DNA of 64,000 nt from NAK19 sp034434515 (GTDB taxonomy: Bacteria > Chloroflexota > Anaerolineae > Anaerolineales > UBA4823). A program made the position numbers and the translations under genes. The notes under the pieces were generated by a model. That model was not told where the DNA came from, searched no databases, and was given only the letters and a program-made list of their open reading frames with translations. The stretch covers positions 9,554-73,553 of the forward strand of contig DAOTZA010000084.1 of assembly GCA_034434515.1 (NCBI GenBank), in the 5' to 3' direction. Of this stretch, positions 1 through 7,760 are shown in pieces (within the stretch, counting starts at the first letter, position 1; each line of letters starts with the position of its first letter).

Positions 1-123
1 CAAATACGCTAATCCCCCCCAACCAATCGCCATGAGGCTGAACGAGAGCGGCAGATAATCTCCCAGACGCAGCGTTGGTGGAATTGAAGCGGGAGAGACA
101 GATTGAAGCTTGGAGTCCATCAT
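1..123 (-). CDS. N-terminus of an unrecognised membrane protein (partial)
   Basis: An open frame of 41 codons runs off the left edge of the window on the minus strand, starting at one of two adjacent ATG codons (121-123 or 118-120). The visible part is a short polar leader followed by a hydrophobic stretch rich in Leu, Gly and Trp (about residues 26-41) that looks like a first membrane segment. An extended -10 promoter (160-168, minus) lies about 40 bases upstream, which supports a real gene. Too little is visible to name a family. Confidence 0.45.
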   Translation of the reverse strand, partial: MMDSKLQSVSPASIPPTLRLGDYLPLSFSLMAIGWGGLAYL

Positions 124-159
124 GAAGAGAAATCACCATCTCATTTCGTTTTTTTTTAA

Positions 160-168
160 ATTATAGCA
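160..168 (-). promoter_or_regulatory. Extended -10 promoter for the partial minus-strand gene
   Basis: Read on the minus strand the bases are TGCTATAAT, a consensus -10 preceded by the TG of extended -10 promoters. No good -35 is visible. It sits back to back with the maeB promoter. Confidence 0.5.
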
Positions 169-195
169 TACCCGAGAAAACCTCAGAAGCACAGT

Positions 196-201
196 TATAA
201 T
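196..201 (+). promoter_or_regulatory. -10 element of the maeB promoter
   Basis: A consensus TATAAT lies 42 bases upstream of the maeB ATG, with a weak -35. A purine-rich ribosome site (AAGGAAG, about 230-236) precedes the start codon. The arrangement is divergent with the minus-strand promoter at 160-168. Confidence 0.5.
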
Positions 202-242
202 ACGCTAAAATCGCACACCCACCAAAAGAAAGGAAGTTTTGT

Positions 243-2504
243 ATGGCAACCATTACCCGCGAAGAAGCCCTCGAATATCACAAGTTACAGGGCAAACCAG
301 GCAAAATTTCAGTCATTCCGACCAAACCCATGCTCACCCAACGCGACTTGTCCCTCGCCTATACACCTGGGGTTGCCATTCCGGTGCTTGAAATAGAACA
401 AGACCCCGATACGAGTTACGAGTACACGGCAAAAGGTAATCTGGTGGCGGTTCTGACCAACGGGACAGCCATCCTTGGCTTAGGCGATCGAGGCGCACTG
501 GCAGCAAAGCCAGTTATGGAAGGTAAAGCTGTCTTGTTCAAGCGTTTTGCAGATGTTGATGCCATCGACATCGAAGTCGATAGCCGAGACGCGGATGTCG
601 TCATTCAGGTTGCCCGCGCGATCTCGCCTTCCTTTGGCGGCATTAATTTAGAGGACATCAAAGCCCCAGAATGCTTTTACATTGAAGAGACCTTAAGATC
701 TCTTTTGGATATTCCGGTCTTCCATGACGATCAACATGGCACAGCGATTATTTCGGGGGCTGCGCTGTTGAACGGGTTGGAACTGGTGGGTAAGAAGATT
801 GCGGATGTCAAAATCGTTGTTTCCGGAGCTGGTGCATCAGCCATCTCTTGTGCCGAATTAATGATCAAATTAGGGGCAAAGCGTGAAAACATTCTCCTGG
901 TAGACACCCGCGGGGTGGTATATAAAGGTCGCCAGGAAGGGATGAACCCATATAAAGAACGCTTTGCGGCTGAAACCGAGGCTCGCTCGCTAGCCGATGC
1001 TGTTAGAGCAGCAGACGTCTTTTACGGCTTATCTGTAAAGGATATTTTGACTCCCGAGATGGTCAAGACCATGGCAGAACGTCCGCTAATTTTTGCGATG
1101 TCCAATCCTGACCCAGAAATCCGCTACGAACTGGCAAAAGAAGCTCGACCGGATGCCATTGTTGCCACCGGTCGCTCCGATTACCCGAATCAAATTAATA
1201 ACGTCCTGGGCTTTCCCTTCATTTTTCGCGGCGCGTTAGATGTGCGCGCCAGAACAATCAACGATGAGATGAAAGTGGCCGCCAGCCATGCTTTGGCTGC
1301 TTTAGCCAAAGAAGATGTGCCAGATAGCGTTCTGCGCGCCTATAACCTTGAAAACCTGAAATTTGGACCGGATTACATTATTCCAAAACCGCTTGATCCG
1401 CGCGTGTTGCTCTGGGAAGCGCCAGCAGTTGCCAAAGCTGCCATCGAGAGCGGCGTGGCTCGCAAAGCACTCGATATCGATGAATATCGCCAACAACTCG
1501 CTTTCCGGCTGGGCATGGGAGAACAAATCCGCTATTATATCCTCAATAAAGCCAAATCTGCCCCCAGGTTGATGCGCATTTGTTTTGCCGAAGGGGAAGA
1601 ATCGAAAATCATTCGTGCTGCCTATCAGATCATGGAAGAAAAGATCGGCGAACCAATATTAATTGGCAGAGCGGATGTCATCTGTCAAAAAATAACCGAC
1701 CTTGGGCTGAGTTGTACCCCTCATGTTATCGATCCTCATCACTATGAACGAACCGAAGCGTATGCTGAAGCGTTCTACCTATTGCGTCAGCGCAAGGGAA
1801 TTACGCTCAAAGATGCCCGCCAACGGATTTTAGATCCCAACGTATTCGGCCCAATGATGGTCAAAATGGGTGATGCCGATGCCTTTGTTTCGGGATTGAC
1901 CTACGACTACCCGGATGTGATTCGCCCAGCTCTCCAGATTCATCACACTAGGCCCGGCACGCAGCGGGCAGCGGGCATTTACATCATGATTGTCAATGAT
2001 CGTACCTATCTATTCACAGATGCTACGGTCAATATCGATCCATCCGCAGAAGACCTGGCTGAAATTGCCTGTCTGGCAGCCGATTTTGCTCAACAGCTTG
2101 GCATCGAACCGCGGGTCGCCTTGCTTTCTTTCTCCAATTTTGGCAGTACCATTCATCCACTATCGCTCAAGGTCAAAAAGGCGGTTGAGCTCATTCGTCA
2201 ACGGCGTCCAGAGTTAACGGTAGATGGCGAAATGCAAGCGGACACTGCGGTCAGCCCTGAGATCATCCAGGAACGCTATCCCTTCAGTCGCGTCTCGGAT
2301 GCCAATGTTTTGGTATTTCCCTCCCTCGAATCCGCCAATATCGCTTATAAATTGCTGGCTCGGCTCGGAAACGCTCAGGCAATTGGGCCGATCTTACTGG
2401 GAATTGGCGCGCCAATTCATGTCTTACAAACCGGGGAAGAGGTACGCAATATCGTCAATATCGCCGCGGTAGCTGTTATGGATGCAATGAGCCGTAAGCC
2501 TTGA
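243..2504 (+). CDS. maeB: NADP-type malic enzyme with C-terminal phosphotransacetylase-like domain (MaeB)
   Basis: Oxidative decarboxylation of malate to pyruvate in the cytosol. At 753 residues the protein has the usual two-part MaeB layout. The malic enzyme N-terminal and NAD(P)-binding domains span about residues 10-400, with a glycine-rich nucleotide loop (VVSGAGASA) near residue 196 and the family segment HDDQHGTA near residue 162. A phosphate acetyltransferase-like domain spans about 430-745. In characterised MaeB proteins that domain is regulatory, responding to acetyl-CoA or acetyl phosphate, rather than a working transacetylase. The ATG has a good Shine-Dalgarno sequence. The gene stands alone and its stop codon directly abuts that of the convergent PilZ gene, with no bases between. 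Confidence 0.93.
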   Translation: MATITREEALEYHKLQGKPGKISVIPTKPMLTQRDLSLAYTPGVAIPVLEIEQDPDTSYEYTAKGNLVAVLTNGTAILGLGDRGALAAKPVMEGKAVLFKRFADVDAIDIEVDSRDADVVIQVARAISPSFGGINLEDIKAPECFYIEETLRSLLDIPVFHDDQHGTAIISGAALLNGLELVGKKIADVKIVVSGAGASAISCAELMIKLGAKRENILLVDTRGVVYKGRQEGMNPYKERFAAETEARSLADAVRAADVFYGLSVKDILTPEMVKTMAERPLIFAMSNPDPEIRYELAKEARPDAIVATGRSDYPNQINNVLGFPFIFRGALDVRARTINDEMKVAASHALAALAKEDVPDSVLRAYNLENLKFGPDYIIPKPLDPRVLLWEAPAVAKAAIESGVARKALDIDEYRQQLAFRLGMGEQIRYYILNKAKSAPRLMRICFAEGEESKIIRAAYQIMEEKIGEPILIGRADVICQKITDLGLSCTPHVIDPHHYERTEAYAEAFYLLRQRKGITLKDARQRILDPNVFGPMMVKMGDADAFVSGLTYDYPDVIRPALQIHHTRPGTQRAAGIYIMIVNDRTYLFTDATVNIDPSAEDLAEIACLAADFAQQLGIEPRVALLSFSNFGSTIHPLSLKVKKAVELIRQRRPELTVDGEMQADTAVSPEIIQERYPFSRVSDANVLVFPSLESANIAYKLLARLGNAQAIGPILLGIGAPIHVLQTGEEVRNIVNIAAVAVMDAMSRKP

Positions 2505-3359
2505 TCAGCGCAGGGTACCTGTCTCGCGGGTCAACAATCGGTATAGGGCATTCAACTCCTGGATAATTTCGGATTGGCGCTGAGAGATAAACTGGGAGAC
2601 AATTAATCGATATTGTTCATCGGGTTGGAGGCGAATACCAACGCGGTAGCGACGCGTGTTTGCCTCCGTATAATGATTCGAAATGATACCATATACCTCG
2701 ATTTCTGGCGAGTGAACGGTCTTAATGGCGGTTGTGTCATCCCGATCACTGCCATACGAGGGAGTGTGAATCGATGAAAGGCGTAATTGCGTTCGATCGT
2801 ATCGATTGATCTCCGCTGCGCTGCCCCCTTCATACCGTTTGGGTTGTTTGATTTGAAACACCCCCGGTAAGCGAAGCGAAATTGCCACTTTCTTCCCCTG
2901 ACGAAAAAGATGCGTGTAAACCTCATTATCCGGCAGGTAAATCCCCATGCCATCCAGGGAAATATCAGCCAATTCCCCCCGAATCGCTTCAGTCCGCTCA
3001 GGCAATTGAAGTTCTCCTGTCACACCCTCTTTCGGCCACACCCGAATCTGTCGTCGGTCTCCGATCCCGTCGCGGGTGTACTCAAACTCGGTTAAGGTGG
3101 CTTGAAGCACCTGCGGCTCTAACCGCTCCACGCGGGCGCGGATGACCGCCGGGAAACCCGGATACTGGATATAGGTTTGCCTTTCCTGATACAGACAAAC
3201 CAGTTGATAGCGCTCGGTCTTTACCGTAATAGAATTCTGTCCGACATAAACAATCGCAGCCGGAAAAGCAATCGGAATCCCCTGATAAACATTGAGCAAA
3301 CGGATTTCTGCCTCTGCACTAGCCAGTCGGCGCAATAGGTCTAGGATTCCGACATCCAT
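2505..3359 (-). CDS. PilZ-domain protein (YcgR-like, c-di-GMP binding)
   Basis: A 284-residue soluble protein with the two-domain layout of YcgR-type flagellar brakes: an N-terminal beta-rich region (about 1-105) and a C-terminal PilZ domain (about 110-275). Both c-di-GMP signature elements are visible: an arginine motif (RRQIRV, near residue 122) and the D-x-S-x-x-G element (DISLDGMG, near residue 152). Cyclic-di-GMP binding is therefore likely. No flagellar gene is in the window, so the output process is unknown. A diguanylate cyclase that could supply the ligand lies at 12504-15278. The C-terminus directly abuts maeB. The region after residue 190 contains a variable stretch followed by a further conserved-looking strand segment. 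Confidence 0.8.
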   Translation of the reverse strand: MDVGILDLLRRLASAEAEIRLLNVYQGIPIAFPAAIVYVGQNSITVKTERYQLVCLYQERQTYIQYPGFPAVIRARVERLEPQVLQATLTEFEYTRDGIGDRRQIRVWPKEGVTGELQLPERTEAIRGELADISLDGMGIYLPDNEVYTHLFRQGKKVAISLRLPGVFQIKQPKRYEGGSAAEINRYDRTQLRLSSIHTPSYGSDRDDTTAIKTVHSPEIEVYGIISNHYTEANTRRYRVGIRLQPDEQYRLIVSQFISQRQSEIIQELNALYRLLTRETGTLR

Positions 3360-3414
3360 TTTCGTCTCATTTCATAAATAAAAAGAAGAATATGCAGCTA
3401 CTATTCACACAGGA

Positions 3415-3420
3415 ATTATA
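3415..3420 (-). promoter_or_regulatory. -10 element upstream of the PilZ gene
   Basis: TATAAT on the minus strand, 55 bases before the PilZ start, in an AT-rich gap between the ABC operon and this gene. The -35 is weak. Confidence 0.4.
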
Positions 3421-3471
3421 CTGCTCATGAAATATAAAATCCATAAAAATTACGTAAGGTTTACCCAAAAA

Positions 3472-4221
3472 TCAGGCTTGCACAATCCGTCCGTCGGCCA
3501 GGGAAATGGTACGTTGAGCCCGTACGGCTAATTCAGGATCATGGGTCACCATCAACAAGGTCTTGCCGCGCTGAATTAAGTCTTGAAACAAATCCATGAT
3601 CGTTTCTGCAGTGCGAGAATCAAGGTTACCGGTCGGTTCATCCGTGGCAACAATTGGCGGATCATTGGCTAAAGCGCGGGCGATGGCTACCCGTTGTTGT
3701 TCTCCACCTGAAAGAAAAGAAGGCAATTGATTTGCCTGGTGTTCCACCTGGACAAGCTTGAGTAATTGATAGGCGCGCTCCAATCGTTCATTTCCCGGAT
3801 AGAGGTTGCATAAGCTCATCGGCAACATCACATTTTCGATTACGGTTAATGTCGGTAATAGTTGAAAGAACTGGAAGACGACTCCAATCGTCCTTCCCCT
3901 CCAGACCGCCTTCTCACTCTCTTTCAACAAATGAACTGGAGTTTGCTCAATATAAATTTCTCCGCTGGAGGGCTGATCGATGCCAGTAATCAAATTGATC
4001 AAGGTGGTTTTTCCGCTGCCTGATTTTCCCACAATGGAGACAAATTCCCCGGCGTGAATTTGCAGGTTAACATTCTCCAGAGCCACAAACCGCCCTGCAT
4101 CCGTCTGATAGATTTTGCTGACCTCTTTTAGCTGAATGAGTGCTCCATTTTTCTGGGGTTCTTCCATGTCAATCTCCACGCACTCCGGCTTTGGTTCAAC
4201 GATGTTATTCAGCTCATTCAT
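3472..4221 (-). CDS. ABC transporter ATP-binding protein, LolD/MacB type (second ATPase)
   Basis: A 249-residue ABC ATPase. Walker A (GKSGSGKTTL, near residue 64), the ABC signature (LSGGEQQRVAIARAL, near 166), Walker B (IVATDEPTGNLDS) and the switch histidine (MVTHDPE) are all present. This subfamily powers FtsX-fold permeases such as LolCDE and MacB, which extrude or shuttle substrates by a mechanical stroke instead of a classical channel. The first 8 bases overlap the stop of the upstream permease, so translation is probably coupled. It is the last gene of a three-gene operon that also carries a distinct ATPase at 6625-7380. A ~25-residue N-terminal extension precedes the ATPase core. Confidence 0.88.
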   Translation of the reverse strand: MNELNNIVEPKPECVEIDMEEPQKNGALIQLKEVSKIYQTDAGRFVALENVNLQIHAGEFVSIVGKSGSGKTTLINLITGIDQPSSGEIYIEQTPVHLLKESEKAVWRGRTIGVVFQFFQLLPTLTVIENVMLPMSLCNLYPGNERLERAYQLLKLVQVEHQANQLPSFLSGGEQQRVAIARALANDPPIVATDEPTGNLDSRTAETIMDLFQDLIQRGKTLLMVTHDPELAVRAQRTISLADGRIVQA

Positions 4222-6625
4222 AATCCAACACTTCTCGAACCTGCAACAAGGCCGCCCTTCGTGCTGGTAGCAGACTTGAAAACACTCCTATCAGTAAAAT
4301 GACACAAAACCACAGCAACAAGCCAATCAACGAATAACGGAAGTTCATCTGTGTTTCCAGCACGGCGTATATAACCACCGCTGCCAGTATCGGACTGGAG
4401 ATTGCTGAAGTAATCGCTCCCATCACCCAACTCACGAAACTTACAATCAGGCTTTCCGTCAAGACGATCTTAACCAAAGCGTGATTGGCTGCGCCGACTG
4501 CTCGAAGCACCCCGATTTCCCGCATTCTTTCCATAATGTTTATCCCAAGCGTACCACTCAAGCCCAGGCTGCCAACCAATGCCAACAAACCAGCCATGAT
4601 GAGTAAAACCAGCAAGATAATATTAAAAATCTCTGTAAATTCGCTAAAGAAGGACGAACGGGTGACGCTGTTGTTTTTACCGATCCCGGCATTGCGAAAA
4701 CGATCTTGTAATTTCTCGGCCAGCCGGTTTTGCGTAGCCACCGAACCCAATTTCCCTACCTCGGCAAGCACCCGAATTTCATCCACCTCATTGTGACGGC
4801 CGGTCAGACGAGAGAGGAAAGTAAAGTCCATATAAATGCGGGGGCCAAAAATATGCTTCGAAACGATACCCACCACGGTGAAGGTATGGGTTCGCCCTCC
4901 AATTTTGATCTGGATTTCTTTACCAACTTCAATTCCCTCTTCTTCCATGACCAGATCAGCATTGACAACTACCTGGCGAGAATTGGGCATTGCGCTCAAC
5001 CAACTTCCGGCAATCAATTTGGGGTGGATCGTCTTGCTATCGGGCAACAACCCCACAATCTCTATTCCCTGGCTCTCACTGTGGTCAGAGCGCACAATAA
5101 CACCCTCGCTAATTGCCCATCCTTCCGCGTATCCAACCCCTTCAATCCGTAATGCTTCTCGTTCAGCCGCGACCTTACTCACGCCGCGCGGCAAAGATAA
5201 GCGTGCATCAAAAGCCACATAACGCTCCACATCCCGGATTTGGGCTGTCAATGAAGAATAGGTACTGAACGAAGCAATGAACATCGCCCCGGCAAGGGTT
5301 AATGTACCTAAAGTAAACGCTAAACGAGATTTTTGTCGAAAAGTATTTCTCAAGGAGAGAAGCAAGGGTGGATTGATGGAACGAATCCGGCCGAGCAGTT
5401 GTTCAAAGCGACTGGCCCGCTTGCGATCGCTAAGTCCATACTGGTAAATTGCGTCATAGACCGAAATGCGCGTCCCCTTAAGGATCGGGAAGATAGCAAC
5501 AGCTAGTGGCATCCCGATCGCTACCCCAACCTGAATCAACAAAACATCCCAGGTAAGCGTAACTCGAGTAACATCAAAGTTCAAGAATTTCGCAGCAAAA
5601 TTTGCTAACCACCAGCTTCCCGCCAATCCAAAAGGAATGGCTAAAATAAGCCCCGCCACAGAAAAGATCAAGATGTTTAAGAGATACATGCTGACGATCT
5701 GCTTTCGCGCTGCGCCAATTGCTCGCAAGATACCGATCTGTTTGGTTTGCTGAATCAGGATAGCTGAAATGGTATTGACGATCAAACCACCACTCAGCAA
5801 GGTCGCCATGACACTCATAATTTGAAGTATCAGGATAAAACCGCGGATTTGATTATGCGCCCAGTGATCGCCTGGATCCGATCCTACTCCCGGAATGCGT
5901 ATACTCAAGACCTGATAGCCAGCCGGTTCCAAAATTCGCTTCTTGATTTTATCAGCCACATCCAGGGCATAACTTTTTCCGATATCCTCGCCTTGGACCA
6001 CCACTTCTAAACGATTGTAAGTTGCAGATTGCCCCATCCAACGCAACGTATCCATACTGACATAGCCGGTTGCATCACCCAGAATTGCGTACGGAATTTC
6101 ATTTACATCATGAGCTATCCCTGATAGGGTTAACGCATATTGACGGTCATCGGCCAGCTTAATGGTGACTTTATCACCGACTTCGTAACCCAATAATTGC
6201 GCTGATTGGCGTTCAAGAATGATTTCCCGAACACGAGGGGGAAACACCCCTTCTTGCATCTTAAATCGATTTACCTCAATCATAGAAGGATCAGCAATGA
6301 CATGGATGTTTAGGTTCTCAAGCTCGCCTTCCGATGACTTGATCTCTGCCCGAATGATGCGCCGCGCCTGAGCCTGCTTCACCTCCCGGACGCCTGTGGC
6401 AGCAGCAGCAATTTCCTTGGGAAAGGGGGAGACATAAAGATAAACATGGGCCGGATTCCCCTGTTTAAATTGGGTATACAAATCCCGTTGAATGATTTGC
6501 GAGGCATTGTAAATCATTCCAATTGTGCCAACCCCCACCGCAATCGAGAGAGTTACCAGAAGGAAACGCGTCTTGTTTCCCCAAAGATCGCGCCAAATTT
6601 TCACCCATCGTGCATCCAGTGTCAT
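4214..6625 (-). CDS. FtsX-family ABC transporter permease (two FtsX modules)
   Basis: A permease of 803 residues if the start at 6623-6625 is used. That ATG shares its A with the TGA of the upstream ATPase gene (sequence TGATG), a classical coupling arrangement, and it is preferred over a longer frame that begins inside the ATPase. The layout is the long FtsX/MacB_PCD form: a first membrane helix near residue 20, a large periplasm-like domain, three helices (about 260-410), then a second copy with a helix near 435, another extracytoplasmic domain and three C-terminal helices. Both modules carry the family segment on initial helices (ILRAIGAARKQI and VLRAVGAANHAL). The substrate cannot be told; lipids, peptides or drugs are the usual cargo. 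Confidence 0.85.
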   Translation of the reverse strand: MTLDARWVKIWRDLWGNKTRFLLVTLSIAVGVGTIGMIYNASQIIQRDLYTQFKQGNPAHVYLYVSPFPKEIAAAATGVREVKQAQARRIIRAEIKSSEGELENLNIHVIADPSMIEVNRFKMQEGVFPPRVREIILERQSAQLLGYEVGDKVTIKLADDRQYALTLSGIAHDVNEIPYAILGDATGYVSMDTLRWMGQSATYNRLEVVVQGEDIGKSYALDVADKIKKRILEPAGYQVLSIRIPGVGSDPGDHWAHNQIRGFILILQIMSVMATLLSGGLIVNTISAILIQQTKQIGILRAIGAARKQIVSMYLLNILIFSVAGLILAIPFGLAGSWWLANFAAKFLNFDVTRVTLTWDVLLIQVGVAIGMPLAVAIFPILKGTRISVYDAIYQYGLSDRKRASRFEQLLGRIRSINPPLLLSLRNTFRQKSRLAFTLGTLTLAGAMFIASFSTYSSLTAQIRDVERYVAFDARLSLPRGVSKVAAEREALRIEGVGYAEGWAISEGVIVRSDHSESQGIEIVGLLPDSKTIHPKLIAGSWLSAMPNSRQVVVNADLVMEEEGIEVGKEIQIKIGGRTHTFTVVGIVSKHIFGPRIYMDFTFLSRLTGRHNEVDEIRVLAEVGKLGSVATQNRLAEKLQDRFRNAGIGKNNSVTRSSFFSEFTEIFNIILLVLLIMAGLLALVGSLGLSGTLGINIMERMREIGVLRAVGAANHALVKIVLTESLIVSFVSWVMGAITSAISSPILAAVVIYAVLETQMNFRYSLIGLLLWFCVILLIGVFSSLLPARRAALLQVREVLDYE

Positions 6626-7380
6626 CACCTTTGCAACTCTCCGTCCAGGATTTCCACCACCCGCGTCGCCCATTTCAAGGCGCCCCGATCATGCGTAACC
6701 ATCAATACCGTTTTTCCTCTCGACACAAACGAAGCAAATAATTCCATAATTTCTTCCGAGGTGCGGGAATCAAGATTGCCGGTCGGTTCGTCGGCAATCA
6801 ATAATGGCGGATCGTTTGCCAGAGCCCGAGCGATTGCCACCCGCTGTTGCTGTCCACCGGAAATTTTTGCCGGCACCTTCCGGGCATGATCTTCTAAGCC
6901 TACCTGGCGCAACAATTCCATTGCCCGCTCTTTTCGCGCCGGAACGGGAATCTCTCCCAGTAAATCCATGCTGATCTTAACGTTTTCCCAAATGTTCAGG
7001 GTTGGAAACAATTGGAAAAATTGAAACACAATCCCTAAATTCTTTCCGCGCCAACGGGTTCTTTCCTCCTCCGAGAGATCCAACACCGATGTGCCGCAAA
7101 AGAAGAGCTTCCCTTTCGTTGGAGCGTCAATGGTCGTCAACAGATTGACCAGAGTCGATTTACCGGCACCAGATTTTCCAACAATAATGACGAATTCACC
7201 GGCATGAATTGAGAGGTTAATTCCTTTCAACGCCGGTACATCGCCACTAGGAGTCTGATATACCTTCCACAAATCTTGGGCTTCCATCAAGGGAACACTG
7301 GCTGAATCGCTTTCGGTAGGAGAAACCAGAGAATCCTTGCTCTGGTCAGGGTGAATTTCGTCAACAACAAAATTCGTCAT
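6625..7380 (-). CDS. ABC transporter ATP-binding protein, LolD/MacB type (first ATPase)
   Basis: An ABC ATPase of 251 residues from the ATG at 7378-7380. Longer starts at 7389 or 7440 are possible but add residues that do not resemble the family. Walker A is GKSGAGKSTL, the signature is ISGGQQQRVAIARAL, Walker B ends IADEPTGNLDS and the H-loop is MVTHDRG. It heads the operon ATPase-permease-ATPase. The first and last genes are clearly related but not recent duplicates, so the complex may use a heterodimeric ATPase pair under a single two-module permease. Expression is probably controlled at the palindrome at 7552-7565, which sits on the predicted transcription start. Confidence 0.86.
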   Translation of the reverse strand: MTNFVVDEIHPDQSKDSLVSPTESDSASVPLMEAQDLWKVYQTPSGDVPALKGINLSIHAGEFVIIVGKSGAGKSTLVNLLTTIDAPTKGKLFFCGTSVLDLSEEERTRWRGKNLGIVFQFFQLFPTLNIWENVKISMDLLGEIPVPARKERAMELLRQVGLEDHARKVPAKISGGQQQRVAIARALANDPPLLIADEPTGNLDSRTSEEIMELFASFVSRGKTVLMVTHDRGALKWATRVVEILDGELQR

Positions 7381-7551
7381 TTTTTCCATTCTTTCGCTAC
7401 GCACATCCAAATACCCGACTTTTCGACCCATTTGTTGCAAGCCTATATCTTACTCGATATTTCTGACCATGCATGTAAGAATAAGGTTAATTTCACATAA
7501 AATATCTTTGACATAACCAACAATTTCTTTAAGCTAGATAAAAGTTTTAAA

Positions 7552-7565
7552 ACCGACTGGTCGGT
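7552..7565. promoter_or_regulatory. TetR-type palindromic operator at the ABC operon promoter
   Basis: The sequence ACCGACTGGTCGGT has perfect 6-base arms (ACCGAC and GTCGGT) around a 2-base centre. Palindromes of this form are common TetR/AcrR-family operators. A minus-strand TATAAT ends five bases upstream, so the palindrome covers the expected transcription start. That is a typical repression geometry. No TetR gene is in the window next to it. Confidence 0.6.
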
Positions 7566-7569
7566 ATGT

Positions 7570-7575
7570 ATTATA
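7570..7575 (-). promoter_or_regulatory. -10 element of the ABC transporter operon
   Basis: TATAAT on the minus strand directly before the palindrome at 7552-7565. The transcript would have a leader of roughly 180 bases before the ATPase ATG at 7380. The -35 region is AT-rich with no clear consensus. Confidence 0.5.
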
Positions 7576-7660
7576 CTTCAAACAAACCATTTTTAGAAGC
7601 GATGGTCGTCCTTAATTTTCTATGCAAACTCTTTGGGTAACCGAATAACGGAAGAAGAAC

Positions 7661-7697
7661 CGGGATGGCTAAAACGATCAGCCGCCATCCCGTTTTT
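7661..7697. terminator. Stem-loop, likely terminator near the glpD 3' end
   Basis: CGGGATGGCT (7661-7670) pairs with AGCC plus CCATCCCG (7679-7692), with a small bulge, and is followed by five T on the plus strand. Read on the minus strand, which is the direction of glpD, the stem is followed by a weaker pyrimidine-rich tract. It lies about 65 bases past the glpD stop, so it probably ends glpD transcription, although the better T-run is on the other strand. Confidence 0.5.
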
Positions 7698-7760
7698 ACC
7701 ACCGGGAGAGAGACAACTCGTTCTGGCTTAGCCGAAATCTCGGCGTTTGTGTTTCTATGG

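Larger units (their letters stand above)
7441..7760. other. Non-coding gap: promoter/operator of the ABC operon and glpD 3' end
   Basis: A 320-base gap between two minus-strand genes. It holds an AT-rich 5' leader for the ABC operon, the palindrome and -10 element at 7552-7575, and a stem-loop at 7661-7697 near the glpD end. Short frames on either strand have no ribosome sites and no recognisable content. Confidence 0.6.
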
